Shown: piece by piece, positions 18,221 through 27,557 of the stretch
How the letters are laid out: the number at the start of each line of letters is the position of its first letter
How positions within the stretch are numbered: position 1 is the stretch's first letter
DNA from: Syntrophorhabdaceae bacterium
GTDB lineage: Bacteria > Desulfobacterota > Syntrophorhabdia > Syntrophorhabdales > Syntrophorhabdaceae
DNA: 64,000 bases
Direction: 5' to 3'
Assembly: GCA_036504895.1 (NCBI GenBank)
Contig: DASXUJ010000008.1
Span: 39,185 to 103,184 of the forward strand
The notes under the pieces: generated by a model
What the model saw: only the letters and a program-made list of their open reading frames with translations
Database searches by the model: none
Told to the model about the DNA's origin: nothing
Translations under genes and position numbers: made by a program

Positions 18221-19479
18221 TAGAGGGCGGCGAGCGGCTCAACGGCACAGTCCGTATGAGCGGTTCCAAAAACGCAGTCCTGCCCGTGCTCGCGGCGACG
18301 ATCCTCGCGAAAGGCGTCTATGCGATCGGAAATGTGCCCCGCCTCAAAGACGTGGAGACCATGGCGAGACTCATCGGTATTCTCGGGGCAAAAGCGGAGT
18401 GGAAAGAAGACCACATATTGCGCGTGGATACCAAAGGAACGGGCAACCATGTGGCGCCTTACGAGCTCGTGAAGGAGATGAGGGCCTCGGTCCTCGTCCT
18501 CGGAGCCCTCATAAGCGCGTTTAAAAAGGCCACGGTCTCCTATCCGGGAGGGTGCGCCATAGGGGAGCGGCCCATAGACCTCCACCTGAAGGGACTTACG
18601 GCGCTGGGCTGCGACGTCCATATGAAGGAAGGATATGTGGAGGTGACGGCAAAGCATATGAAGGGTGGGCGCATCACCTTCGAGACCACCACGGTCGGAG
18701 GGACGGAAAATATCCTTATGGCCGCGGTGCGGGCAAAAGGGGAGACGGTGATCGAGAACGCCGCCCGGGAGCCCGAGGTGGTCGACCTCGCGCGGATGCT
18801 CAGGAAAATGGGTGCAAAGATCGATGGGGAAGGTACCCAGGTCATTCGGATACGCGGGGTTGATTCACTCAAGGCCTGCAATTACGATGTGATCCCGGAC
18901 CGGATCGAGACAGGCACCTTTCTTGCCGCCTGCGCCATGACCAGGGGTAATATTACTATAGAGAATTGCGTGCCGGAGCATATAAAAGCGGTGATCGAGA
19001 AGCTCAGAGAAACGGGCATGGAGATTACGGAAGAGGGGAGTACCATCCGGGCCGCCATGACGCGGAAAAGGCCCATCGCGGTGGACATAAAGACCATACC
19101 TTATCCAGGGTTCCCCACGGACATGCAGGCCCAGATGATGGCCCTTATGACCATCTCACGGGGAGTGAGCGCCGTAACGGAGACCATATTCGAGAACAGG
19201 ATGATGCATGCGGCAGAGCTTCGCCGGATGGGAGGGGATATACGGGTCATCGGTAAGACCGCGATCGTGAAGGGCGGGAAAAGCCTCTCCGGCGCAAAGG
19301 TGATGGCCACCGACCTCCGGGCAAGCGCCTCCCTGATCATAGCCGGACTCGCGGCCTACGGCACTACCGAGATCTCGCGGATCTACCATATCGACAGGGG
19401 TTATGAAGCGATCGAAAAGAAGCTCTCCGGACTTGGAGCCAGGATAGAGAGGAAGAAAGATGAAGATATGGGATCTTGA
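18205..19479 (+). CDS. murA: UDP-N-acetylglucosamine 1-carboxyvinyltransferase
   Basis: This is the first committed step of peptidoglycan synthesis, transferring enolpyruvate from PEP to UDP-GlcNAc. The start at 18205 (MDKFVIEGGERLNG) matches family N-termini; an upstream extension lies inside prmC. The length is 424 aa. SGSKNAVLPVLAA (19-31) is the PEP/substrate-binding start. The active-site cysteine is Cys117 in YPGGCAIGERPID, so the enzyme should be fosfomycin sensitive. The later PYPGFPTDMQAQ and DLRASASLIIAGL motifs are intact. It overlaps prmC and hisD. Confidence 0.96.
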   Translation: MDKFVIEGGERLNGTVRMSGSKNAVLPVLAATILAKGVYAIGNVPRLKDVETMARLIGILGAKAEWKEDHILRVDTKGTGNHVAPYELVKEMRASVLVLGALISAFKKATVSYPGGCAIGERPIDLHLKGLTALGCDVHMKEGYVEVTAKHMKGGRITFETTTVGGTENILMAAVRAKGETVIENAAREPEVVDLARMLRKMGAKIDGEGTQVIRIRGVDSLKACNYDVIPDRIETGTFLAACAMTRGNITIENCVPEHIKAVIEKLRETGMEITEEGSTIRAAMTRKRPIAVDIKTIPYPGFPTDMQAQMMALMTISRGVSAVTETIFENRMMHAAELRRMGGDIRVIGKTAIVKGGKSLSGAKVMATDLRASASLIIAGLAAYGTTEISRIYHIDRGYEAIEKKLSGLGARIERKKDEDMGS

Positions 19480-20737
19480 AAGGGAATATGACCGCCTCAT
19501 CCCCTTCATCTCCGAGGGGAGAGAAAGAAGAAAAGCGTCCATAGGTCCCGCGGTACAGAAGATAAAGAAGGAGCTCCTCGCCCACGGCGAGGCGGCACTC
19601 GTGGAATTCTCGAAGCGCTGGGACGGTTGGGAAAAGGAATATCCCCTCAAAGTCACGGAGGACGAAATCCGGGAGGCCGCGGAGGCCATACCCCATGGGG
19701 ACCGGGCCATCATCCGCGGCATGATACAGAACGTGCGCGCCTTTCACCGCTTCCAGAAATCCAAATCACGCACCTACCGGAGCAGGGGCCTTCTCGTGAA
19801 AGAGGAGTTCGTGCCCGTTGAAAAGGCCATGGTCTATGTCCCCGGCGGCACCGCGCCATACCCGTCATCCGTGACCATGGGGGTGGTGCCCGCCCAACTC
19901 GCCGGCGTGAAAGAGATATTTTTGGCCACACCGGCGAAAAAGGGCGCCATAAACCCCTATATCCTCGCCGCATGTTCCATGCTCGGCGTGACGGAGGTCT
20001 TCCGGATCGGCGGCGCCCAGGCCGTATTTGCCTTTTCCTTCGGCATCGGACCCATCCCAAAGGTCGATATTATCGTGGGTCCCGGAAACGCCTACGTTGA
20101 AGAGGCAAAGAGGGACGTCTACGGGAGGGTGGGGATCGATATGCTCGCCGGCCCCTCGGAGCTCGTCGTTCTTGCCACTGAAGCATTTTCACCGCGCCTC
20201 CTCGCGTGGGACCTGATGTCACAGGCAGAACATGATGAGATGGCAATGGTGGGTTTGATCTCTCCTTCCGAAGCACACCTCAGGGAGGTCGAACAAGAGA
20301 TAGACAGCCTCATCGGATCGAGCCCCAGGGCTGCCGTGACGAGAAAGGCCCTGGACGAAAATGGCTTTCTCGCCCGCTACAAAGACATAGATAAGGCAAT
20401 CAGCCTGGTGAATGCCATCGCACCCGAGCATATGGAGCTTATCGGCGATGAAGCCCTGGGTGAGAGGATCCTTTATCCGGGCATCCTTTACGTCGGGCCC
20501 TCGACCCCGGTTGCGCTGGGCGATTATTATATCGGTACCAATCATGTGCTGCCCACGAGCGGCGCGGGAAGGTTTACCGGGGGGCTCTCAGTCGACACCT
20601 TCCTGAGAAGAAAAATGGTGGTGAAGGCGGAGAAGGAATTCATCACACGATACGGGGACAATGCCGAAAGGCTCGCCCGCATAGAAGGTCTCTTCGCCCA
20701 CGGAGAGGCCATAAAGGCCAGAAAGGAGTCCAAATGA
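19460..20737 (+). CDS. hisD: Histidinol dehydrogenase
   Basis: It oxidises L-histidinol to histidine in the last two steps of the pathway, using NAD and zinc. The 425-aa protein has the family signature around [12 protein letters not shown] (residues ~127-138), [24 protein letters not shown] and the catalytic PEHMELI region. Its start overlaps the murA end by 20 bp, with a purine-rich AGAGGAAGAAAG site inside murA. It opens a hisD-hisG-hisB-hisH run with overlapping junctions. Joining his genes to murA is a known but not universal arrangement. Confidence 0.95.
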   Translation: MKIWDLEREYDRLIPFISEGRERRKASIGPAVQKIKKELLAHGEAALVEFSKRWDGWEKEYPLKVTEDEIREAAEAIPHGDRAIIRGMIQNVRAFHRFQKSKSRTYRSRGLLVKEEFVPVEKAMVYVPGGTAPYPSSVTMGVVPAQLAGVKEIFLATPAKKGAINPYILAACSMLGVTEVFRIGGAQAVFAFSFGIGPIPKVDIIVGPGNAYVEEAKRDVYGRVGIDMLAGPSELVVLATEAFSPRLLAWDLMSQAEHDEMAMVGLISPSEAHLREVEQEIDSLIGSSPRAAVTRKALDENGFLARYKDIDKAISLVNAIAPEHMELIGDEALGERILYPGILYVGPSTPVALGDYYIGTNHVLPTSGAGRFTGGLSVDTFLRRKMVVKAEKEFITRYGDNAERLARIEGLFAHGEAIKARKESK

Positions 20738-21603
20738 AACTGAAAATAGGTTTACCGAAGGGAAGCCTCCAGGAGACGACGTTCAAGCTTTTCAAGAACG
20801 CGGGGTACACGATAAAACTGCCGGAGCGCTCCTATGTGCCGGTAATCGACGACCCTGAAATAGAAGGCCTCGTGATAAGGGCCCAGGAGATGGCCCGCTA
20901 TGTGGAAGACGGCATCCTCGACATGGGGATCACCGGATACGACTGGGTAAAGGAACAGGACGCGAAGGTGGTGGAGCTGGTCCGCCTCAAGTACGGGAAG
21001 GTGGGGTTCAGGGGGGTAAAATGGGTAGTGGCCGTGCCCATGGATTCGCCCATAAAGACCGTCGAAGACCTGAAGGGAAAGAAGATCGCCACCGAGCTGG
21101 TAGGGTTTACGAAGAGGTTCCTCAAGAAGAGGGGCATCGAGGCGAGCGTTGAATTCTCATGGGGCGCGACCGAGGTGAAGCCGCCTCTTCTGGCGGATGC
21201 GATTATCGAAGTCACGGAAACCGGGGCCTCCCTGAAGGCCAACAATCTGAGGATCGTGGATACGATCCTCGAGTCGGAGACCGTGGTGATCGCCAATAAA
21301 GACGCATGGAAAGACAAGTGGAAAAAAAGAAAGATAGAGAATATAATGATCTTGTTGAAAGGCGCGCTCCTGGCGGAAGAGAAGGTGGGGCTCAAGATGA
21401 ATGTGCCGAGGAAGGTGCTGAAAACAGTGACCGAAATCCTCCCCTCCCTCCATACGCCCACGGTGTCGAACCTTTCAGACGATAAATGGGTCGCCATAGA
21501 GGTGATCATCGACGAGAAGGTGGTGAGGGATATTATCCCCGACCTGAAACGGGCCGGAGCGGAAGGCATCGTTGAGTATCCTTTGAGCAAGGTAATACCC
21601 TAA
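20734..21603 (+). CDS. hisG: ATP phosphoribosyltransferase, long form
   Basis: It catalyses the first step of histidine synthesis, condensing ATP and PRPP. At 289 aa it is the long form that carries its own C-terminal ACT-like regulatory domain (residues ~215-289, ending [20 protein letters not shown]). It should therefore be directly feedback-inhibited by histidine and not need HisZ. The catalytic part shows [21 protein letters not shown] and the PRPP loop [15 protein letters not shown]. The ATG overlaps the hisD stop (ATGA). Confidence 0.95.
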   Translation: MKLKIGLPKGSLQETTFKLFKNAGYTIKLPERSYVPVIDDPEIEGLVIRAQEMARYVEDGILDMGITGYDWVKEQDAKVVELVRLKYGKVGFRGVKWVVAVPMDSPIKTVEDLKGKKIATELVGFTKRFLKKRGIEASVEFSWGATEVKPPLLADAIIEVTETGASLKANNLRIVDTILESETVVIANKDAWKDKWKKRKIENIMILLKGALLAEEKVGLKMNVPRKVLKTVTEILPSLHTPTVSNLSDDKWVAIEVIIDEKVVRDIIPDLKRAGAEGIVEYPLSKVIP

Positions 21604-21613
21604 GGGGGAAAAT

Positions 21614-22204
21614 ATGGCAAAAGCAAGGCAGGCGAAGGTAGAGAGACAGACAAAGGAGACCGACATCAAAATAAAATTGACGGTCGATGGGGAGGGCATG
21701 GGCGACTCCTGCACTGCCATACCCTTCTTCGACCACATGCTCAATCTCTTCGCACGCCACGGCATGTTCGACCTGAGCGTGGAGGCCAAGGGGGACCTCG
21801 ATGTGGATACCCATCATACTGTCGAGGATGTGGGCATCGTCATGGGCAAGGCGCTGAAAGAGGCCATCGGCAGCGCGGAGGGCCTCAGGCGGTACGGCCA
21901 TGCCATAGTGCCCATGGATGAATCTCTCGCCATGGTGGCCATAGATATGAGCGGAAGGCCCGCCTTTGTGTGGAACGGAGAGCTCCAGGGGAGGATCGCC
22001 ATGTTCGATCTCGAGGTGGTGAAGGAGTTCTTCAAGGGTTTCGTGGGCGAGGCCAGGTGCGCGCTCCACGTGAACGTGCTGTACGGGGACAACCTCCATC
22101 ACAAGGTGGAGGCCGTCTTCAAGGGATTCGGAAAGGCCCTCAAGGAAGCGGTCACGAGAGACGAACGGATCAAAGGGGTCCTGTCAACTAAAGGAATGTT
22201 ATGA
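21614..22204 (+). CDS. hisB: Imidazoleglycerol-phosphate dehydratase
   Basis: It dehydrates imidazole glycerol phosphate, the sixth step of histidine synthesis. This is the monofunctional 196-aa form without the phosphatase domain. The manganese-binding repeats are present: PFFDHMLNLFARHG with DTHHTVEDVGI, and the second-half DNLHHKVEAVFKGFGKAL. Ten bases separate it from hisG, with a GGGGGAA ribosome site. Its TGA overlaps the hisH start. Confidence 0.95.
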   Translation: MAKARQAKVERQTKETDIKIKLTVDGEGMGDSCTAIPFFDHMLNLFARHGMFDLSVEAKGDLDVDTHHTVEDVGIVMGKALKEAIGSAEGLRRYGHAIVPMDESLAMVAIDMSGRPAFVWNGELQGRIAMFDLEVVKEFFKGFVGEARCALHVNVLYGDNLHHKVEAVFKGFGKALKEAVTRDERIKGVLSTKGML

Positions 22205-22803
22205 TCGCAATAGTCGATTACGGTATGGGAAACCTGAAGAGCGTGACCAACGCCTTCCAGAAGCTTCATGCCGACGCAGTGATTACAAGGGACAAATCAA
22301 TCATCGAGAAGGCGAAGGGCATTGTCCTTCCCGGTGTGGGCGCCTTCGGGAAGTGCATCGAAAATCTCGAGACCTTCGGGCTTCTCGATTTTATCAAAGA
22401 GTTGATCGAGAACGACAAGCTCTACCTCGGCATATGTCTCGGTATGCAGATCCTTTTCGAGACGAGTGAAGAGGCGCCCGGAGTGCGGGGCATGGGGTTC
22501 GTGAAGGGGACCGTTCCCCGGTTCGACGGGAGCCTGAAGGTGCCGCACATGGGCTGGAACAGTATCGAGCGCGTTCATGGCGCCGAGATCCTGGACGGCA
22601 TACGGGAAGGCGAGTTCTTCTACTTCGTCCACTCCTACTATTGTTCTCCTGAAGAGGACGTGACGGCCACGAAAACGACATACGGGATCGACTTCGCGTC
22701 GTCAATTCAGAAAAAAAGGGTATTCGCCTGCCAATTCCACCCGGAAAAAAGCCAGCGCGTGGGACTCGCCCTGCTTACGAATTTCATTAAGATGACGAAA
22801 TAG
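22201..22803 (+). CDS. hisH: Imidazole glycerol phosphate synthase subunit HisH
   Basis: This is the glutamine amidotransferase subunit that feeds ammonia to HisF to form IGP and AICAR. The 200-aa class I amidotransferase has the YGMGNLKSV opening, the nucleophile Cys in GICLGMQIL (about residue 80) and the His/Glu pair in FHPEKSQ near residue 181. It overlaps hisB. It is the last his gene here. hisA and hisF, which usually follow, are not in the window; the downstream DNA is filled with repeats. Confidence 0.94.
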   Translation: MIAIVDYGMGNLKSVTNAFQKLHADAVITRDKSIIEKAKGIVLPGVGAFGKCIENLETFGLLDFIKELIENDKLYLGICLGMQILFETSEEAPGVRGMGFVKGTVPRFDGSLKVPHMGWNSIERVHGAEILDGIREGEFFYFVHSYYCSPEEDVTATKTTYGIDFASSIQKKRVFACQFHPEKSQRVGLALLTNFIKMTK

Positions 22804-22843
22804 GCGCACAGCTGTTCATGGGGCCCGCGTCGCATGCCATTTA

Positions 22844-22921
22844 GGGGGCTCACGTCGCCCCCTCGGCGAACAAAGTCCGCCGAGCCTCCCCCCTCTCGCG
22901 CGCTGTGCGCGCTACATCACG
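22844..22921 (-). repeat. Two-hairpin repeat, copy 1
   Basis: Read on the minus strand it has hairpin I (GCGCGC-aca-GCGCGC), a conserved GGGGAGGCTC box, hairpin II (stem CTCGGCG/CGCCGAG, loop with ACTTTGT) and the conserved end GGGGGCGACGTGAGCCCC. See 23062, 45188, 46581, 46722 and 53978. Confidence 0.8.
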
Positions 22922-23061
22922 CCGGGAAGATCCCTACCTGTGCCTTCGTCTTAATTTCCGCTTTGCGTTGTAAACGGTATGCTCACTTTTCGCGCTCCTT
23001 AGTCAACTGAGGTGCCGGGCCTTTCATCCACTCTTACCGGGTTTGCGCCGCACATTTGTAA

Positions 23062-23110
23062 GGGGCTTGCGTCGCCCCTCCGATAGCAAAGCTATCGGAG
23101 CCTCCCCCCT
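23062..23110 (-). repeat. Two-hairpin repeat, copy 2 (hairpin II only)
   Basis: It has the conserved flanks GGGGCTTGCGTCGCCCC and AGCCTCCCCCC around a different stem, CTCCGATAG-caaa-GCTATCGGAG (as written on the plus strand). Hairpin I is absent. Confidence 0.75.
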
Positions 23111-23707
23111 AAGGGCGCCTACTTTTGGCTACTCTTTGTGGCGCTCGCGGTTCGCGCTGTGACGCAGGAAATTTCTTGCAAGATTCATCAGGACATCGGA
23201 TTATCGAACTGCTTCCATTTAAATCTTATTCCGCCGCACCTTCAGGTGTAAGTCATATTGTTTCTTGGATCATATGGAACGATAAATGTGAGCGGCTGCC
23301 GACGGACTTTTTTGGGCGGGTGCTGTTCGGCCGACGGAGGTATTAACCGGACAGGGCAACTACGGTTTGGCGACGGGTGTCTATTTTTCAAATTGGACCA
23401 ACTGCAGGGGGGAGGGGAGGGGGGCAAAAAATTGTCTTGACGGGCGCTAAAAACGATCTCGCAGAATTCGCGAGGCGGCACGAAAAGGCACCCATGAGGG
23501 TCATACTGACTTGAAGAGGGTGTAATGCAGTACAAGGGGTACAAGGGCCGCCAGAGAGATCGGCCGTTGCGGTCTTTTGTTGATGATGGGGTTTCGGGAG
23601 CACCAAATGACTGGAAGCACTCGTTCCCTTGATACGGTGAAAAAAACGTGCGAAAATTTATAAAAGTTCCTGATCCTCGAGGTTTGCGAAATTAACATAT
23701 TCATCGT

Positions 23708-25058
23708 GTGGGGGCGCCGTCTATAATAGAAAGTTCGCAGAGATCGGCGCCAAGGGGGAGTGAGGGTATTCTTGTTGACGGCAAATGTGGCATAGAAGAT
23801 TTGATCGACCTCGGAAGCCTGGGCAGGATTTTCAAGACCTTCGCGGAGATTACCGGATTCGGGATCGGTCTGGCGCAGCATCCTTCGGACAGGGTGCTTT
23901 TGACCTCCGGCTGGTCGGATCTGTGCGCCCGCTTTCATAGGGGCTCTCCTTCATCGCAACAGGTGTGCGAGAAGGGTCTTCATGACCTTTTCCGACAGGC
24001 GGGGGAGCCTGGCGTGCTGATAGTGAGGGAGTGCGGCCATGGTGCGGCAGATTGTGCCCTCCCGGTGTTTATCGAGGGGGCCCATGTGGCGAGCCTCTTC
24101 ACGGGACAGGCATTCATTGAAGCACCCGACCGCCTGACTCTCCGGAATCAGGTGGAACAATACGGCTATAATTCCGAGGAATATCTCAAAGCCGCATCGC
24201 GTCTACCGGTAGTCATGAGAGAAGAGCTGGCGAACAAAGCCTCTTTCCTGACCGCAGTCGCCGTGATTATTGAGGAAATGGCGCTTCAGAATATGGAGAC
24301 GAAGAAGAGAGCCGAACTGGTCGAGAAGGAGATGAGGCGGCACGAGGATAGAGAGAGGACGCTCGCGGCAGGGGAGCGTCGATTTCGCACGGTCCTTAAT
24401 TCCCTGAATGACGGAGTCCTCAGCTGTGATCCTGAAACGGGTCTCATTATGGACGTAGACGAACGCGTGTGTGAGATCTTCGGCTGGACCGGCGCAGAAG
24501 CGCAAGGACTGCCGGTAATGCAGGTATTCGGTGACGAGCCGCAGTTTTCCGGGGAAGAAGCGGTCGCCTTCCTTAGGAGGGCCGCAACAGAGGCCCTCAG
24601 CTCATCCGCCGGAGGGCGAAGCGGAAAGAGGGCAACTGGTTTTGGGCGGAGGTGGGGACGAGGCACGCGAATATCGATGGGAAAGAGCGGATCCTGGTAA
24701 CCGTCCGGGACGTTTCGAAAGACCAAAAGGCCGAAGAAATGCTGCAACGGACGGAGAAAAAGTATCACGCCATCTTCGATAACGCCTATGGTCATCTTTC
24801 AGACGACGCCGGAGGGACGGTTCCTGAGCGCCAATAGGGCCCTTGCACGGCTCCACGGATACGAAAGGGGGCATGGGAGGAAAAGAGGTCTTCGACCGGA
24901 TACGCTCCTTGGACCCTGCCATCAAGGCCATCATCTCGAGCGGCTATACCGATGACCCTGCCTTCTCCCGCTACCGGGAATACGGCTTCAAGGGGGTCAT
25001 CACCAAGCCTTATAAGATAGAGGAGCTTAAGGAGCTGCTTCGGGAAGTGGCGGGGTAG
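23708..25058 (+). pseudogene. Decayed PocR-PAS-PAS sensor / receiver hybrid
   Basis: The first frame (GTG 23708 to ~24595) encodes a PocR ligand-sensing domain (LGRIFKTFAEITGFGIGL, CEKGLHDLFRQ, residues ~35-190), a coiled linker and the start of a PAS domain (RRFRTVLNSLNDGVLS). Near 24595 the PAS domain continues in another frame (NWFWAEVGTRHANIDG, then TVRDVSKDQKAEEM). A second PAS (KYHAIFDNA) shifts again near 24795 to FQTTPEGRFLSANRALARLHGYE. After that the sequence jumps to the C-terminal half of a response-regulator receiver (GGKEVFDRIRSLDP, SSGYTDDP, GVITKPYKIEEL). The histidine-kinase core and the receiver's first half are missing. At least two frameshifts plus an internal deletion make it a pseudogene. 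Confidence 0.85.
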
Positions 25059-25072
25059 GTTTAGGGGAAAAA

Positions 25073-25154
25073 TGCGAGAGAGGGGACTTGAACCCCTATG
25101 GTGTAACCCGCTGGATCCTAAGTCCAGTGCGTCTGCCAGTTCCGCCACTCTCGC
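25073..25154 (-). tRNA. tRNA-Leu (anticodon TAG)
   Basis: Read on the minus strand, a 7-bp acceptor stem GCGAGAG/CTCTCGC encloses a D arm, an anticodon arm CTGGA-CTTAGGA-TCCAG (anticodon TAG), a long variable arm as expected for class II tRNAs, and a T arm with GGTTCAAGTCCCC. The discriminator base is A. No 3' CCA is encoded. Confidence 0.93.
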
Positions 25155-25473
25155 GCGTCGATCAACTATTTAACACTATTCACCGTCAATTTTCAAGGCA
25201 GATTAGAGTGGCGGGGGCGCAGCGGTGCCGGTGACCGGCCCCCGTGCACGCTCCGGGCAGAGAAAGCTTGGCGCGAAAAAAAAGGCGAATACCGTCCCCC
25301 CCATCCCCTACGTCACCCTTCGGTCGCTCCAGGGGGTACTACGTCGCCCCTCTTTCCGCTGAGTTTTCTTCGCTGCCCTGCGCTTAACGCACCAAGACGA
25401 ACCAGCAACATCCCTCCTTTGGGATAGCGAGGATTTGGAAAGCGCGGAATTAGAGCCACTGCCACTTAAAGGC
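25155..25473. other. Intergenic region between tRNA-Leu and a radical SAM gene
   Basis: It holds a GC-rich imperfect palindrome around GCCGGTGACCGGC (about 25225-25245) and a fragment resembling the end of the two-hairpin repeat (ACGTCGCCCCTC near 25340). No gene is seen. Confidence 0.45.
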
Positions 25474-26829
25474 TCAAGCGCGTGAAGCAGCGGCGTAGGT
25501 CTCGGCGAGGTATGTCTTGAGATAGGCGAGGTCCTCTTCGGTGAAGCCTTCCCAGGCGAAGGGGAAGAGGGCGTTATTCTGATAGATCGGGTCCTCGTCC
25601 AGGGGATAGCGGGCGTGGGAGGCATATTGCTCGTAGAGGGGGGTGTGGGGGATGGGCGTGTATTCGGCGATGTGGGCGCGGACCCCGAGTCCGGCGAGAT
25701 AGTCTATGGAGGCCTTCACGTCCTGCCATTTCTGAAAGGGCAAGCCGGAAAGGATGTAGGCTGCCACACGTTCTAAGGGAAAGGCGGCGGCCTTGAGTGA
25801 TCTCAGGGCCCTCTCGAAGACCCGGGTAGTGACCTTTCCGCCGGTTGTGCGCTGGAGGGCGGGATCGACTGTCTCGAGGCCGAAGCGGACCTCCTCGAAG
25901 CCGGCGAGAGAAAGAAGATCTGCCAGTTCCTCATCCATAAAGGCTGCATTGACCGCATTTGGGTTGTAGAGGTTTATGGGCGAGGGGAGGCGGGAGAGCT
26001 CCCTGAGGAGGGGCTTTGCAAAGGCATCCGACTGGTAGAGGAAGCTGTCGTCGTAGAGGACGAAGCGGCTGACGCCTTGCTCCTGCCAGTGACGGACCTC
26101 GTAGAGGGTGCTTGCGGGGCTCCTCCGCGCCATACGGGGGTGCATAAAAGGCGTGGCGCAGTAGGCGCAATGGAATGCGCAGCCGTAGGAGGTAAGAAGG
26201 GGAACAAAAGGCAGGGAGTCATAGAGGTCGAAGGCCGGATAGGGGAGGGCGTCGAGATCGTAGAGAGAGGGTCTGAAAGGGAGGGGATAATGAAAGCTCT
26301 CCTCGACGTAGCGGTAGAGGATATCCATCTGCCGGTGGGAGAGGACAAGGTCGGCGTCGCCTTTATGGGCCTGGGCGTGTTCGATGCAGAGAGACGGGTA
26401 GATGCCGCCCATGACGATCCGGGCGTGGGGATAGGCCTCGCGCGCGACCCGGGCTGTCTCGTGGGCGCCCATGTACCAGTAAGTCATTATGGAGGTGATG
26501 AGGACGAGGTCGGGTGGCTCGAGGAGGGCCAGCTCCTCCCGAAGCCGGACGGGCGATATGCCGTAGCGCTTGAGGCGTTTCTTTATGCCTGCGAGAGGGG
26601 CGGGAAGGGGCCCGCGGGACTTCTCCTTGACGAACGGGGCGCGGCCGTCGGGCTTTCGCTTCTCTTCCTGGCTCCTCATACAGTCGATGAGGGTCACCTC
26701 GGCGCCGTTTTGCCGGAGGACGGCGCCCGTATAAAGCAGGCCCAGGGGGCTCGACCAGAAGTTGTAGGCGGCGAAATCATATATGTGGGGATTGATCAGG
26801 AGGACCCGTAAATGTTTCACGTGAAACAT
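25474..26829 (-). CDS. B12-binding-domain radical SAM protein
   Basis: With the ATG at 26829 the protein has 451 aa. A GTG nine codon-bases later (26820) has the better-spaced AGGGGA ribosome site and may be the real start. The N-terminal part (VLLINPHIYDFAAY, residues 8-150) resembles a cobalamin-binding Rossmann domain. The radical SAM CxxxCxxC motif is Cys217, Cys221 and Cys224 in YGCAFHCAYC. This B12-type class includes methyltransferases and ring-forming enzymes; the substrate is unknown. It follows the rhomboid gene on the same strand by four bases, so the two are coupled. An exact parS site overlaps its first codons. Confidence 0.85.
   Translation of the reverse strand: MFHVKHLRVLLINPHIYDFAAYNFWSSPLGLLYTGAVLRQNGAEVTLIDCMRSQEEKRKPDGRAPFVKEKSRGPLPAPLAGIKKRLKRYGISPVRLREELALLEPPDLVLITSIMTYWYMGAHETARVAREAYPHARIVMGGIYPSLCIEHAQAHKGDADLVLSHRQMDILYRYVEESFHYPLPFRPSLYDLDALPYPAFDLYDSLPFVPLLTSYGCAFHCAYCATPFMHPRMARRSPASTLYEVRHWQEQGVSRFVLYDDSFLYQSDAFAKPLLRELSRLPSPINLYNPNAVNAAFMDEELADLLSLAGFEEVRFGLETVDPALQRTTGGKVTTRVFERALRSLKAAAFPLERVAAYILSGLPFQKWQDVKASIDYLAGLGVRAHIAEYTPIPHTPLYEQYASHARYPLDEDPIYQNNALFPFAWEGFTEEDLAYLKTYLAETYAAASRA
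26813..26828. promoter_or_regulatory. parS centromere site
   Basis: TGTTTCACGTGAAACA is a perfect 16-bp palindrome identical to the classical ParB/Spo0J binding site. It lies 17 kb from dnaA, on the same side as the core gyrB block. It overlaps the 5' end of the radical SAM gene, so it is conserved inside coding sequence. Confidence 0.9.
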
Positions 26830-26833
26830 TCCC

Positions 26834-27496
26834 CTAACGACGGGCCCTGCCGAGGCGGAAAAGACTGACCATGACGAGACCGAATATAAAGCCACCGATA
26901 TGGGCAAACCAGGCCACCCCCTCACCGTAGGAGAAGAGGATCTGCATGATGAACCATACCGTCAGGAGCAGCACTGCGGGCAGTTCGACGATTTTGATGA
27001 AGATCACGATGATGAGCGCAGTTTTGACACGTGCGAAAGGGTAGAGGACCAGGTAAGCCCCAAGGATTCCGGAGACGGCCCCGCTCGCACCGATCATGGG
27101 GACCGCCGAAAGGGGGTCGTAAAAGTACTGAAAGGCTGCCGCGGCCGTGCCCGAAAGGAGGTAGAAGAAGAAGAACCTCCCGTGACCGAGGGCGTCCTCC
27201 ACGTTGCTGCCGAAGATCCACAGGTAAAGCATATTCCCCAGGATGTGCAGCCATCCGCCGTGGAGGAACATGGAGGTGAAGACGGTAAGAAGGTTGTAGG
27301 GCACAAGTCCCCACTGTCCCGCCAGAGCGGCGGAGAGCTCATGCGGCACGAGACCGAAAGAGCGATAGAGATCAAGGCTTGAGGGACCGTGAAGGTATAG
27401 TTTTTGCATGAGGAACACTGTCAGGTTTACAAGGATAATCGATGTGTTTATAATTGGATATGTGCGTGACCGTATGTTAACCTTAAGCGGTATCAT
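26834..27496 (-). CDS. Rhomboid family intramembrane serine protease
   Basis: This is a membrane protease that cuts substrates within the bilayer. The start at 27496 (MIPLKVNIRSRTYP) fits the family's typical N-terminus; a GTG at 27514 with a GGAAAG site is an alternative. About six transmembrane helices are visible in 220 aa. The catalytic serine is Ser138 in GASGAVSG and the catalytic histidine is His199 in AWFAHIGG. The oxyanion region HGGWLHILGNM (79-89) is intact. It is divergent from galT and runs into the radical SAM gene. Confidence 0.92.
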   Translation of the reverse strand: MIPLKVNIRSRTYPIINTSIILVNLTVFLMQKLYLHGPSSLDLYRSFGLVPHELSAALAGQWGLVPYNLLTVFTSMFLHGGWLHILGNMLYLWIFGSNVEDALGHGRFFFFYLLSGTAAAAFQYFYDPLSAVPMIGASGAVSGILGAYLVLYPFARVKTALIIVIFIKIVELPAVLLLTVWFIMQILFSYGEGVAWFAHIGGFIFGLVMVSLFRLGRARR

Positions 27497-27557
27497 TGGT
27501 AAATGTCTTACCACGGGTTTCTTTCCGTGTCAAAACTAGGATAAAAGGGAGCGATGT

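Larger units (their letters stand above)
22804..23707. other. 900-bp repeat-bearing intergenic region
   Basis: It contains two copies of the two-hairpin repeat (22844-22921, 23062-23110). A GCGCCTACTTTTGGCT stretch near 23115 recurs inside the inserted element at 56150. No gene is supported; several short open frames lack ribosome sites. The absence of hisA/hisF right after hisH suggests rearrangement here. Confidence 0.6.

Noticed and set aside
22844..23110. Possible CRISPR array from repeated GC-rich units
   Set aside because: Only two units with different stems and uneven spacing; they belong to a dispersed hairpin repeat found elsewhere in both orientations.
25225..25245. GC-rich hairpin near GCCGGTGACCGGC as a terminator
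   Set aside because: No T run on either strand next to the stem.
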